From positions 1-38,404 of the forward strand of contig JAQYOU010000164.1 of NCBI GenBank assembly GCA_028727105.1: DNA of 38,404 nt, written 5' to 3'. Shown here piece after piece: positions 1 through 7,199 of this stretch (the stretch's first letter is position 1; every line of letters begins with the position of its first letter). The position numbers were made by a program, and so were the translations under genes. The notes under the pieces were generated by a model. The model was not told the DNA's origin. It made no database searches and saw nothing but the letters and a program-made list of their open reading frames with translations. Source of the stretch: a bacterium. Its GTDB lineage: Bacteria; Bacillota; Clostridia; Lachnospirales; Lachnospiraceae.

Positions 1-231
1 CTTCTCTGTCAGCTGTGTCTCTTCTGCTAATTTTTCAAGGGCGGCAAGAACCGCATCGTCCACCTGCTTTGCCGCATAATTAAATGCCAGCCCTGCACCC
101 ATGGGAACGGTATAGTTTTTCACACGCTCTGCTCCGCTCTCGCCGCTCATTACCTCTGCGAGGTTCACAGGAGCTACCTTTGAAAGCTCCTGATATGCCT
201 GAATTTTGTCTAAGTTGTTCCAGTTGATCAT
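1..231 (-). CDS. pgi: Glucose-6-phosphate isomerase, N-terminal part (runs off the window)
   Basis: This would interconvert glucose 6-phosphate and fructose 6-phosphate in cytoplasmic glycolysis. Only the first 77 residues are present. They begin MINWNNLDKI and contain AERVKNYTVPMGAG and FNYAAKQVDD, which I recognise as the N-terminus of the clostridial isomerase. The catalytic sugar-isomerase domains lie outside the window. The ATG at 231 follows a TAGGAGGAG ribosome site at 238-246. A consensus promoter sits just upstream at 279-307, so the gene is probably transcribed on its own. The assignment rests on the N-terminus only. Confidence 0.82.
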   Translation of the reverse strand, partial: MINWNNLDKIQAYQELSKVAPVNLAEVMSGESGAERVKNYTVPMGAGLAFNYAAKQVDDAVLAALEKLAEETQLTEK

Positions 232-278
232 GATTGACTCCTCCTATGTTGCTCGTATGTTACTTACTCTTGGCACTC

Positions 279-307
279 ATTATACAATGAACCACATGAA
301 AATTCAA
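279..307 (-). promoter_or_regulatory. Sigma-A promoter of pgi
   Basis: Read on the minus strand, the -35 is TTGAAT (302-307) and the -10 is a perfect TATAAT (279-284), with a 17-base spacer. Transcription would start near 272, giving a leader of about 40 bases before the pgi ATG. Confidence 0.75.
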
Positions 308-357
308 CTATTCCGGCGGTAATACAAGCAATGGGCGGTGCCTTGCAGATACAGCCT

Positions 358-696
358 TTACGGAAAGATCTCCGAAAGCACTGCATCTAACACCTGCGCA
401 TCCCTCATCTTCTTCTGCTGTTTTTGCAATTCGATCGCTTCTCTCATGTTCTGCTCCTGGCGGGAGACAATGGTCTCCTCTTCCTGCGGTTCATTCTCCT
501 CAGACGCGCTGTCCGCCTCATCTTCAAGAACCGCCTTCAGGTAGCCCGCCAGCTTCTCGGTAAGGTATTTGAGCTGGCGGTTGGTCCGGCTCATTTTCGC
601 AAGCTGCAGAGCCGATAACACGATCAGAACCAGCATCCCTGCCAGCACAAGCATGTCCATCTGCGCCGTAAAAAAATCCAGAATCTTTGCCTCCAA
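358..696 (-). CDS. Small membrane-anchored coiled-coil protein, function unknown
   Basis: This 112-residue protein is not one I recognise. Residues about 12-32 form one hydrophobic segment (MDMLVLAGMLVLIVLSALQL), followed by a basic stretch. The rest is charged and helical, rich in Glu, Gln and Lys, probably a short cytoplasmic coiled coil with an acidic patch near 60-75. It starts at a TTG (694-696) eight bases after a strong AAAGGAGG site; no better start is in frame. It is transcribed away from murG and toward pgi, and nothing in the context gives it a job. A scaffold or division-associated role is only a guess. Confidence 0.68.
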   Translation of the reverse strand: MEAKILDFFTAQMDMLVLAGMLVLIVLSALQLAKMSRTNRQLKYLTEKLAGYLKAVLEDEADSASEENEPQEEETIVSRQEQNMREAIELQKQQKKMRDAQVLDAVLSEIFP

Positions 697-788
697 GTTC
701 TTTCCCTCCTTTGATCTGTAACCATCCGATATGTCCCGGCACAGGTTTGTCCCATGCCGTGTCCCTCATCGACCGGTCACGTTCTTTC

Positions 789-818
789 CATATAATAATA
801 GCGCTGTGGGAATTGCAA
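789..818 (-). promoter_or_regulatory. Possible promoter of the small membrane protein
   Basis: On the minus strand TTGCAA (813-818) is followed 18 bases later by TATATG (789-794), inside an AT-rich run TATTATTATATG that offers other registers. It lies about 90 bases upstream of the TTG start at 696. The match is modest. Confidence 0.4.
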
Positions 819-860
819 TTCCAGTTTTTTTCATCGCATGTTTCGACATTGGTGTTTTAC

Positions 861-888
861 TTGACATTTTGAAATCCTTGTATATGAT
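861..888 (+). promoter_or_regulatory. Sigma-A promoter of murG
   Basis: A perfect TTGACA (861-866) is followed after 16 bases by TATGAT (883-888). It lies 82 bases upstream of the murG ATG and gives a leader of about 75 bases that ends in an AAAGGAGG ribosome site (951-958). Confidence 0.72.
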
Positions 889-970
889 ATGTGTTAGATG
901 CATAAAGATAAATCAGATGCAGCTGTTGGTAGCAAAACAGCTGTTAGAACAAAGGAGGCTTTGTTTTCCT

Positions 971-2035
971 ATGAAAAAGATATTACTTACCGGCGGCGGT
1001 ACTGCCGGTCATGTCACACCGAATATTGCCCTGCTCCCCCATCTGAAGGAGGCGGGTTATGAGATTGCTTACGTTGGCTCTTATCAGGGTATGGAAAAGG
1101 AGCTGATCGAAGCACAGCATATCCCTTATTACGGCATCTCTTCCGGCAAGCTGCGCCGGTACTTTGATCCGAAGAATTTTTCCGATCCCTTCAAGGTTCT
1201 TAAGGGGCTGGGGCAGGCGATCCATCTCATACATAAACTGAAGCCGAATGTCATCTTCTCCAAAGGTGGCTTTGTATCGGTTCCGGTAGTTTTGGCTGCT
1301 AAATTCTGCCATGTTCCTGCCATTATTCACGAATCGGATCTGACCCCGGGTCTGGCAAACAAGATCGCGATCCCCGGTGCCACGAAGGTTTGCTGCAATT
1401 TCCCGGAAACAATGAAATACCTTCCGACCGAAAAAGCAGTGCTCACCGGTTCTCCCATCCGACGCGAGCTGTTGAGCGGTGATGCCGCAGCAGGACGTAA
1501 GCTATGCGGCTTTGACGAAAGCCGCCCGGTACTGTTTGTGATCGGCGGCAGCAGTGGCTCTGTTGTGATCAACAACGCAGTCCGCGAAGCGCTTCCGGAG
1601 CTGCTGAAGGATTTCCAGATCGTTCATATGTGCGGGAAAGGTAATCTGGAACCGACACTGGCTCCCACTGCCGGTTACCATCAGTTCGAATATATCGGAA
1701 AGGAGCTGCGCGATATCTTTGCCATGTCTGATGTCGTGGTTTCCCGCGCAGGAGCCAATTCCATCTGTGAGCTGTTGGCGCTGCACAAGCCAAATCTTTT
1801 GATCCCGCTCTCTGCTGCAGCCAGCCGCGGTGACCAGATCCTGAATGCTGCTTCCTTCGAAAAACAGGGTTTTTCCGCAGTGCTTATGGAGGAAAATCTT
1901 TCTTCTGCCACACTGATCGATGCCGTGCATAAGCTGTATGCTGACCGTGAGAAATACGTGCTTGCCATGAAAAACAGCAGTCAGATGGATTCCATTGATA
2001 TGATCGTCAAGCTAATCAACGAAGTGGCAAAATAA
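971..2035 (+). CDS. murG: UDP-GlcNAc:undecaprenyl-PP-MurNAc-pentapeptide transferase
   Basis: MurG adds N-acetylglucosamine to lipid I to make lipid II, at the inner face of the membrane. The 354-residue product has the GT-B layout. The N-terminal glycine loop GGGTAGHVTP spans residues 8-17, HESD falls at 120-123, the inter-domain GGSSGS at 192-197, and the C-terminal donor-binding signature SRAGANSICELLAL at 258-271. Length matches the family. I chose the ATG at 971 because it follows AAAGGAGG and begins MKKILLTGGG; the frame is open further upstream but that stretch holds the promoter. The gene stands alone, away from any dcw division cluster, with its own promoter and a terminator shared with the convergent HIT gene. 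It is the only long plus-strand gene here. Confidence 0.95.
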   Translation: MKKILLTGGGTAGHVTPNIALLPHLKEAGYEIAYVGSYQGMEKELIEAQHIPYYGISSGKLRRYFDPKNFSDPFKVLKGLGQAIHLIHKLKPNVIFSKGGFVSVPVVLAAKFCHVPAIIHESDLTPGLANKIAIPGATKVCCNFPETMKYLPTEKAVLTGSPIRRELLSGDAAAGRKLCGFDESRPVLFVIGGSSGSVVINNAVREALPELLKDFQIVHMCGKGNLEPTLAPTAGYHQFEYIGKELRDIFAMSDVVVSRAGANSICELLALHKPNLLIPLSAAASRGDQILNAASFEKQGFSAVLMEENLSSATLIDAVHKLYADREKYVLAMKNSSQMDSIDMIVKLINEVAK

Positions 2036-2054
2036 GCCTTTTGTTTCAGCAGAA

Positions 2055-2105
2055 AAACAGCCTCCCGGGATTTTATGCTGCTCCCGTGAGGCTGTTTCTT
2101 GTTTT
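2055..2105. terminator. Bidirectional terminator between murG and the HIT gene
   Basis: AAACAGCCTC (2055-2064) pairs perfectly with GAGGCTGTTT (2088-2097). An inner CGGGA/TCCCG stem follows after one mismatch. On the plus strand the hairpin is followed by CTTGTTTTT; on the minus strand it is followed by a T run ending near 2053. It sits between two convergent genes and probably serves both. Confidence 0.8.
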
Positions 2106-2142
2106 TATGATATCATTTGTCAGTCTTTTTCGTTTCCCAACC

Positions 2143-2556
2143 TTACTGCACCTTCAGCTTCTCAGCCAGCTCATCCATCTCCTCATCGCTAAACCGGTTT
2201 GCCTTCCAAAGGATCATCTCGCTGCCATCCTTATAACGGGGGATCAGGTGCATGTGATAATGAAATACCGTCTGTCCTGCCACCTCACCGTTGTTCTGAA
2301 GAATGTTAAAGCCATCACAGCCAAGCACAGTCGTCATATGTGTAGCCATGCGTTTTGCCAGCTTCATTGCCTCTCCGGCAAGCTCCGTGGGAAGCTCATA
2401 AATATCTGCATAATGAGCCTTCGGAACAATGAGCGCATGTCCCTTTGCCGCAGGTCCTACATCCAGCATTACCTTAAAATCCTCGTCCTCAAATAATGTG
2501 CGTGAAGGGATCTCTCCTGCCACGATCTTACAGAAAATACAGTTCTCGTCTCTCAT
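2143..2556 (-). CDS. HIT family nucleotide-binding hydrolase
   Basis: HIT proteins hydrolyse or transfer nucleotide phosphates, typically AMP linked to lysine, phosphoramidates or dinucleotides. The 137-residue product has the histidine triad HYHMH at residues 99-103 near the C-terminus. Cys6 and Cys9 in CIFCKI form half of the zinc site seen in Fhit/Hint-like members. The length is typical. The ATG at 2556 follows AAAGGAG. It lies 15 bases downstream of the flavodoxin/SCP2 fusion gene and is probably cotranscribed with it. The in vivo substrate cannot be read from sequence. Confidence 0.9.
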   Translation of the reverse strand: MRDENCIFCKIVAGEIPSRTLFEDEDFKVMLDVGPAAKGHALIVPKAHYADIYELPTELAGEAMKLAKRMATHMTTVLGCDGFNILQNNGEVAGQTVFHYHMHLIPRYKDGSEMILWKANRFSDEEMDELAEKLKVQ

Positions 2557-2571
2557 GTTTTCTCTCCTTTT

Positions 2572-3561
2572 TTAAAATTTAAACAGTTCATCCAACTGCC
2601 TGAGTGTCTTAAAGTTGCCTTTTGCCGTCATCTCACCGGTCATAAATGCCCGCTGGAACGTCATCCTGCCGTGGAGAATCGATTCCAGCACCTCCGGCGT
2701 CAGCTTCACATACACATCCGTATGCTCCTGCTGCCCGTAATGGCAGACCAATTCTCCGTCATGCACCTGCACACACAGCGGTTTCTTTTGCCCTTCAATG
2801 ATAAACAGGTAATTTGCTTCCACATCCTGACTGCCTGTAAAATGTGATTCAAAGTCGATCACATACGCAACGCCTTCGTCTGCGGCTGTCTGCTTCATCA
2901 TTCCACGAAACCGCTCTGCCAGCTGTTCAATATCCTCTTTTTGTTGTCTGACATAGCTGTCATCTGACACATACTGGGAAAGCTGCTCACTTTCCTGGGG
3001 TGTCAGCTCCATCTGCGGCGTGCGCAGCACCGATTGCGTGACCGCCTGATTACTGGTGGGCAGGCTCTTCATCTTCTGGGAGATCGTACGGTAAAGGTTT
3101 TCGGCCTTCTTTTCGATGATCAGCGAATAATCCTTATTCAGCTGAAAACTCACCAGATCCTCTACATATCCGCACAAACCGTTACAGGGCAGGCCGCCCA
3201 AAGTCTCCCATGCGTTCATGAGATTCATCTCCGCCTCCCGCTCTCCATAGGTCGTGGACATAACGATCGGCTGCATGTAGGTATGTGCGATCTTCTCCTT
3301 ATCACCGTACAGCCAGCATGCATCCAGAAACTGCTGCATATATCCGCCGATGCCCAGCCACTCTACCGTCGTAGCCAAAATAATCCCGTCCGCATCCTTC
3401 ATGGTCTGCGGAAGCGTGGAAATGCTGCTCTTATGCTCATAGATGTTATAGCGGTCCACATTCACCCGCAGCTCTACCAGCACTTCTTCCATTTTATCAA
3501 GCACATAAAGTGTCGGATCATCAAGGATCCCTCTGCCACCGTAATAAATATTTACCTTCAT
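2572..3561 (-). CDS. Flavodoxin-like NAD(P)H:FMN reductase fused to an SCP2-type domain
   Basis: The 329-residue protein has two parts. Residues about 1-170 have a flavodoxin-like fold of the FMN-reductase type: MKVNIYYGGRG at the start, then DGIILATTVEWLG and IVMSTTYG in the phosphate- and flavin-loop positions. Residues about 215-329 resemble the SCP2 sterol-carrier fold, a lipid-binding pocket, ending LTPEVLESILHGRMTFQRAF then MTGEMTAKGNFKTL. This suggests a reductase acting on a hydrophobic ligand, which is inference. The ATG at 3561 follows AAAAGGGAAA. It is the first gene of a pair with the HIT gene. The SCP2 call is less certain than the flavodoxin call. Confidence 0.75.
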   Translation of the reverse strand: MKVNIYYGGRGILDDPTLYVLDKMEEVLVELRVNVDRYNIYEHKSSISTLPQTMKDADGIILATTVEWLGIGGYMQQFLDACWLYGDKEKIAHTYMQPIVMSTTYGEREAEMNLMNAWETLGGLPCNGLCGYVEDLVSFQLNKDYSLIIEKKAENLYRTISQKMKSLPTSNQAVTQSVLRTPQMELTPQESEQLSQYVSDDSYVRQQKEDIEQLAERFRGMMKQTAADEGVAYVIDFESHFTGSQDVEANYLFIIEGQKKPLCVQVHDGELVCHYGQQEHTDVYVKLTPEVLESILHGRMTFQRAFMTGEMTAKGNFKTLRQLDELFKF

Positions 3562-3639
3562 CGTTTGCTTTCCCTTTTGAAACTAAGAAATGGACTGTCA
3601 CAAAAAGCCTTCTCACAGAAAAACTTTTACACTAATTTC

Positions 3640-3668
3640 AGTATAGTCAATCCGGCAGCAAAACACAA
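3640..3668 (-). promoter_or_regulatory. Possible promoter of the flavodoxin/SCP2-HIT pair
   Basis: On the minus strand TATACT (3640-3645) is a good -10. The hexamer 17 bases upstream, TTGTGT (3663-3668), is a poor -35. The site lies 79 bases before the ATG, in the gap behind the rhomboid gene. Confidence 0.38.
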
Positions 3669-3691
3669 TGCCGATTTTTCATTTACAGGTG

Positions 3692-4324
3692 TCATTCGTA
3701 GGTGTCATCCCACGCTTCCACTGACGCGGAAACCTTTTTGCGGTATAAGAGGATCGCTGCAAGAAAGCCGACAACCGCACCGCCCAGATGCGCCCACGCA
3801 TCCACGCCTTCCGTTGTAAACCCATAACCGATATAAACCGCTGTTGCAAGAAGCATCCGGGGCACACTGATCGATTCAAAGCGTCCTCCATTTCGCAAAA
3901 CCACCCAGAGCAACGCACCGATGATCCCATAGATCGCACCGGAAGCGCCTGCTGCCACTGCAAGATCGCCCGTCACAAGCATCATCACCAGTGAAGTGAG
4001 ATTTCCTCCAATCCCCGCCGGCAGATAAATAAGGGCAAATTTCCACTGGTTCAGCGCCCGAAGCAGCATATCTCCAAGAAAATACTGCATAAACATATTG
4101 CTGATCAGATGCTCCGCACCAAAATGCAGAAACATGGCAGAAAACAGACGATACCACTCACCGCTTAACACATCCGGCGGATACATGGCACCGTGATCAT
4201 ACATAAACTCCGCACTGCGTGTATCTCCCTGCGTACACAGGATCAGCCAGATGAGAATGTTGACTCCCATGAGAAATACATTGCTGTTCAACCATTTTTT
4301 TATCGTTTCATTTCTCTCATTCAT
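3692..4324 (-). CDS. Rhomboid family intramembrane serine protease
   Basis: Rhomboids cut transmembrane helices inside the membrane. The 210-residue product (from the ATG at 4324) has about six hydrophobic segments. The catalytic serine is Ser128 in GASGAIYG, and the catalytic histidine is His179 in AHLGGAVVGF. The conserved HLISNMF segment at 72-78 supplies the oxyanion His and Asn. The frame stays open upstream to a GTG at 4390, but that extension covers a consensus promoter and has no hydrophobic content, so I reject it. No clear ribosome site precedes 4324 (see findings). It lies downstream of the Tad operon but has its own promoter. The substrate is unknown. Confidence 0.9.
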   Translation of the reverse strand: MNERNETIKKWLNSNVFLMGVNILIWLILCTQGDTRSAEFMYDHGAMYPPDVLSGEWYRLFSAMFLHFGAEHLISNMFMQYFLGDMLLRALNQWKFALIYLPAGIGGNLTSLVMMLVTGDLAVAAGASGAIYGIIGALLWVVLRNGGRFESISVPRMLLATAVYIGYGFTTEGVDAWAHLGGAVVGFLAAILLYRKKVSASVEAWDDTYE

Positions 4325-4330
4325 AGGAAA

Positions 4331-4359
4331 ACCATAACACTCACAAAGAGCAGTGTCAA
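4331..4359 (-). promoter_or_regulatory. Sigma-A promoter of the rhomboid gene
   Basis: On the minus strand a perfect TTGACA (4354-4359) is separated by exactly 17 bases from TATGGT (4331-4336). The predicted start point falls at about 4324, the A of the rhomboid ATG, so the message may have almost no leader. Confidence 0.65.
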
Positions 4360-4425
4360 TAAACCATTTTTTCTGCGCATCCGGCGGCACCGTTCAATGG
4401 TCTGATCCGGGATATGATGTAATAT

Positions 4426-5586
4426 TTAATAAAACACATATTCTTCCCGTGCAAAACGCAGATGATCGCCCGGTTTTACCTGCCGTTTCTGTTTATAGGC
4501 CAGCAATTCCCCGTTCAGATAAGTTCCGTTTTTCGAGTTGAGATCTTCGATATAATACTGATCTTCCTCTCTGATGATCCGGGCATGGCTGCGGCTGATC
4601 CCATCGGACAAAAGCTGTCCATCTGCCTGTTCGTTGCGGCCTCCAATGATAAAGGAATCTCCTTCGATCACAAAGTTTTTTTCTTCTCCTCCTCCGCGAT
4701 AAAGAAGCCTTCCTTCTGCCGTCGTCTTTGCGCCTAGAAAAACTGTGGGATTCTCACACACCGGCTCTTCCTCTTCCGGTTCAAACAGATAGATGGAAGC
4801 TGGCTGTTCCTGCTTTTTCTTTCCGAAGCTTTGTATCACGGGCAGAGAAGCTATGTCCGGAAGCTTCCTGTGCACCCGCTCTAATAGCCGGTTCCGTGTC
4901 CGCTGTCCGTGTCCTTTTTTTACAGCAGTCCGATCTCTTTGCTCTTTCTGAACATATTGGGGTTCCTCTTCACACACTTCCTCCTGCGCCCTTCTGCCCG
5001 ATACCGTCTCTTCACATACCTCCTGCCCAATCTGAATCTCACCTGTGTTTTGCTCCAGCACATAGTGCCAGATATCCGCGTTCTCTTCCTGACATTTCTC
5101 ATACAATCCATAGCCGAAGCCTACCGCCGCTTTATCTCCATGATCGATCTTTGGCAGCAGTTGCTCCATCAGCTCCTGCAATGCCATACGCGGATCTTTA
5201 TTCCACAAGGGTTCATAGCAGAAAAAGATCTGTTCCCCGGAAGTATCCAAAAAGATCTGTTCCAGCTGCAATAACACATGCTCCGGCCGCAGATAAAAGC
5301 GCGGCAGTTCCTCCTGTAATGCCAACAGTCCGGACAACAAGTGAGACAGCAGTTTATGATCCAGCGCATGTTGGGTCAGCCAGTCAGAAAGACTCTGTAA
5401 GCCGCTGATCTGATACCAGAAGGTCATATCCCCTTCATGTTCCATCGTCACCCAATACAAAAGCCCGGGTATCTTTTGCCGCTGTATCATTTTTTCAGCC
5501 AATTGCCCATCCATATTCAGCCGCTGTCCCGGTTCGATCACTACCATATAGCTATTCTTCAGGTTTCTCTGATATTGTATGTTCAT
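4426..5586 (-). CDS. DUF6382/FHA-domain protein, last gene of the Tad operon
   Basis: The 386-residue protein starts MNIQYQRNLKNSYMVV, which fits the N-terminal domain I know as DUF6382 (about residues 1-170). A charged, probably disordered linker spans about 200-290. The C-terminal 82 residues are an FHA domain, a phosphothreonine-binding fold, with SRSHARI at about 331 and NGTYLNG at about 353. No kinase or phosphatase is encoded in the operon. The start at 5586 overlaps the preceding pseudopilin gene by 35 bases, suggesting coupled translation. Inference: it couples the pilus machine to Ser/Thr phosphorylation. FHA confidence is high, DUF6382 moderate. Confidence 0.85.
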   Translation of the reverse strand: MNIQYQRNLKNSYMVVIEPGQRLNMDGQLAEKMIQRQKIPGLLYWVTMEHEGDMTFWYQISGLQSLSDWLTQHALDHKLLSHLLSGLLALQEELPRFYLRPEHVLLQLEQIFLDTSGEQIFFCYEPLWNKDPRMALQELMEQLLPKIDHGDKAAVGFGYGLYEKCQEENADIWHYVLEQNTGEIQIGQEVCEETVSGRRAQEEVCEEEPQYVQKEQRDRTAVKKGHGQRTRNRLLERVHRKLPDIASLPVIQSFGKKKQEQPASIYLFEPEEEEPVCENPTVFLGAKTTAEGRLLYRGGGEEKNFVIEGDSFIIGGRNEQADGQLLSDGISRSHARIIREEDQYYIEDLNSKNGTYLNGELLAYKQKRQVKPGDHLRFAREEYVFY

Positions 5587-5821
5587 AGATCCAATCCACT
5601 CCCTTCTGCGCCAGCTGAAGCTTCCATATCTGCTCTGCAGGCCTGATCTCCTCTAATAATTCCTCGTACGCAGTTGACGCACACACTTCCTGATAACAGT
5701 CGATCCCCAAAAGCAACCCCTTCATAATGGCAAACAAAAAAACCGGAAGAAGCAGCGCAGCCTCTATCGTGTAGCTGGCCTTAAGAGATCTCTTCCTTTG
5801 TGTTTTGATCCGACATTTCAT
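5552..5821 (-). CDS. TadE-like pseudopilin (second)
   Basis: The product is 89 residues from the ATG at 5821, which overlaps the TGA of the prepilin peptidase gene (ATGA). A basic leader ending KRSLKA is followed by SYTIEAALLLPVFLF, a type IVb prepilin-like motif. If cleavage follows the Ala, glutamate is at +5 and a hydrophobic helix follows. The remaining 45 residues would be exported. Small TadE-like proteins of this form act as minor pilins in Flp assembly. The Ala in place of the usual Gly before the cleavage site is a departure. A longer frame extends upstream to 6238, but that part is a shadow of the peptidase gene. Confidence 0.78.
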   Translation of the reverse strand: MKCRIKTQRKRSLKASYTIEAALLLPVFLFAIMKGLLLGIDCYQEVCASTAYEELLEEIRPAEQIWKLQLAQKGVDWIYEHTISEKPEE

Positions 5822-6249
5822 ATCAGGTTTCCCAGCATTCCCATATAGGCAGCCAGCAAAAAGGGAACAAAAGGTATGCTGTCCTTTCTGCTCTTTTTTC
5901 TCAGGAGCACCAGACCAAGCGCCCAAAGTCCACACAAAAACAGACCACATAAAAACAATTTCAGATTTTCTTCCAGTCCAAGGTAAATGCCTGTCACGAT
6001 CAATAACAACCCATCTCCGATCCCGATCTTTCCTCCGGTCAGTACGCTTACAAACAGCAGCACCACTCCGATCGACATCCCCAGAAGCAGGCTCTCGATG
6101 GATTGCATCCTCCATAACATATGAAAAAAAATCCCTAAAATTCCAAACATCAGCACTGGATGTAATCCAATCTCTTTTTTTCGGATGTCCTGCGCCGAAC
6201 ACAACGTTAACATCCCCATTACGACTGCCTGATTCCACATTTGCTGCAT
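5818..6249 (-). CDS. Prepilin peptidase, short A24 type (CpaA/TadV-like)
   Basis: This membrane aspartic protease would trim the leaders of the Flp pilin and pseudopilins in this operon. The 143-residue protein from the ATG at 6249 has the two A24 aspartates: Asp21 in SAQDIRKKEI after the first helix, and Asp78 in the GIGDG motif (GxGD). It has about four to six hydrophobic segments and lacks the N-terminal zinc/methylase domain of long PilD-type enzymes, as CpaA/TadV proteins do. It overlaps the upstream TadE-like gene by 31 bases and the downstream pseudopilin by 4, so the order is tightly coupled. A longer reading from 6381 covers the end of the upstream gene and has no signal. Confidence 0.88.
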   Translation of the reverse strand: MQQMWNQAVVMGMLTLCSAQDIRKKEIGLHPVLMFGILGIFFHMLWRMQSIESLLLGMSIGVVLLFVSVLTGGKIGIGDGLLLIVTGIYLGLEENLKLFLCGLFLCGLWALGLVLLRKKSRKDSIPFVPFLLAAYMGMLGNLI

Positions 6250-7193
6250 GGTTTTCTTCCTCCTGTCTGTGATAGTTTTACCATATAGATCGTACGTTTT
6301 AATCCGCTGCAGGAAAGACTGTTGTGAAAATGTGTCCCATAATCCGTCACATAAACCATTCCTCCGCCCGGAGCACCGCACGTCTCACATTTCCGGTAGA
6401 TCTCGCGGTCTGAATTGCGCAGTACACCTAACGCCTGCCTGTTCACGGCCCGGATACTCAGATCCAGATACCGGCACATCCGGTCCCGGTGATAAACCGT
6501 CCCATAAGGGGTAACATAGACCCACTCGTCATCCGTATCCAAGCCCTGCTCCAAAGAGATATTGCCAATCCACTTTCTGCTCTGCGCACACTGAACAAAA
6601 GAAAATCGAAAGCTACCCAAAAGCACACATGGCATGCGCATTTCGTAGGATGCACGCAAAATGATCCGGTCACCTGTCAGCTCAGATGAGAGAAGAGAAA
6701 TTCCTCCCGTCCCGCCGGAAACAAAGCCCACCGGGCAATCACTGGTCTCCAAGCCCTTGCGAAAGGTGATCCAGGCCCTTGCCATAAGCTCTGCCTGCGT
6801 CTTTTGTTCATCCTCCGATTCATGAAAGCAGTTCACTGCAAGCGTTCTGGATGTATAGACCAGCGCCTCCTCCACACGCTCCTGGACAAGCAATACGCGG
6901 AACAAAAAAAGAAAAAACACCAGAAAAGATACGACAAGGGGCAGCACCACGACCATTTCCAGCGTCATGGAGCCTGCTGCCCGCCGGTCTGTGACCTTGT
7001 TCGGATATATATCATAAGATGCCTCTTTCGTTTTTTTCATCCGATGCTTTGAGGAGAGAGCTATCGCATGGTGAAATTTGTAGGTAAATTGGGAAAATCG
7101 GGTACCGATTTGAACAGAAAACCGTTGGCTGTGCTTTTTTTGATCGAGTTCTGCATAAATATCACTTTTTAATAGAGGCACCTTATGATACAT
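6219..7193 (-). CDS. TadE-like pseudopilin with two tandem putative zinc modules
   Basis: From the ATG at 7193 the product is 324 residues. RRAAG then SMTLEMVVVLPLVV (about 70-88) is a prepilin cleavage site with Glu at +5 and a hydrophobic helix. The exported part ends in two similar modules of about 45 residues. Each begins YVTxYGTxxH, with His235/Cys240 and a CxxC at 269/272 in the first, and His290/Cys295 and a CxxC at 316/319 in the second. These probably bind metal or form disulfides outside the cell. The start is uncertain. 7193 has GGGGAG eleven bases upstream, while Met52 at 7040 would leave a more normal 23-residue leader but has no ribosome site. The first 51 codons are AT-richer and contain a palindrome at 7095-7111. 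Confidence 0.8.
   Translation of the reverse strand: MYHKVPLLKSDIYAELDQKKHSQRFSVQIGTRFSQFTYKFHHAIALSSKHRMKKTKEASYDIYPNKVTDRRAAGSMTLEMVVVLPLVVSFLVFFLFLFRVLLVQERVEEALVYTSRTLAVNCFHESEDEQKTQAELMARAWITFRKGLETSDCPVGFVSGGTGGISLLSSELTGDRIILRASYEMRMPCVLLGSFRFSFVQCAQSRKWIGNISLEQGLDTDDEWVYVTPYGTVYHRDRMCRYLDLSIRAVNRQALGVLRNSDREIYRKCETCGAPGGGMVYVTDYGTHFHNSLSCSGLKRTIYMVKLSQTGGRKPCSKCGIRQS
7095..7111. repeat. Perfect 7-base-arm palindrome near the TadE-like start
   Basis: AAATCGG (7095-7101) and CCGATTT (7105-7111) flank a GTA centre. On the minus strand the right arm is followed by TTCCC, so it could be a weak attenuator or an operator. It lies in the doubtful 5' part of the TadE-like gene. Confidence 0.45.
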
Positions 7194-7199
7194 ACCCTT

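Noticed and set aside
731-970. Open frame extending murG 80 codons upstream
   Set aside because: It covers a consensus promoter and a strong ribosome site, and MurG proteins begin at the glycine loop as from 971.
2041-2496. Plus-strand open frame opposite the HIT gene
   Set aside because: It is the antisense shadow of a clear HIT-family gene and overlaps the terminator.
3688-3714. Direct repeat GGTGTCAT at the end of the rhomboid gene
   Set aside because: Two copies of eight bases inside coding sequence, with no further copies; likely chance.
4391-4425. Terminator after the Tad operon
   Set aside because: CCGGAT occurs twice here but as a direct, not inverted, repeat, and no T run follows. 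I could not find a convincing terminator for the operon.
5822-6238. Long frame upstream of the second TadE-like gene
   Set aside because: It is antisense-free shadow coding across the prepilin peptidase gene, with no family resemblance and no ribosome site.
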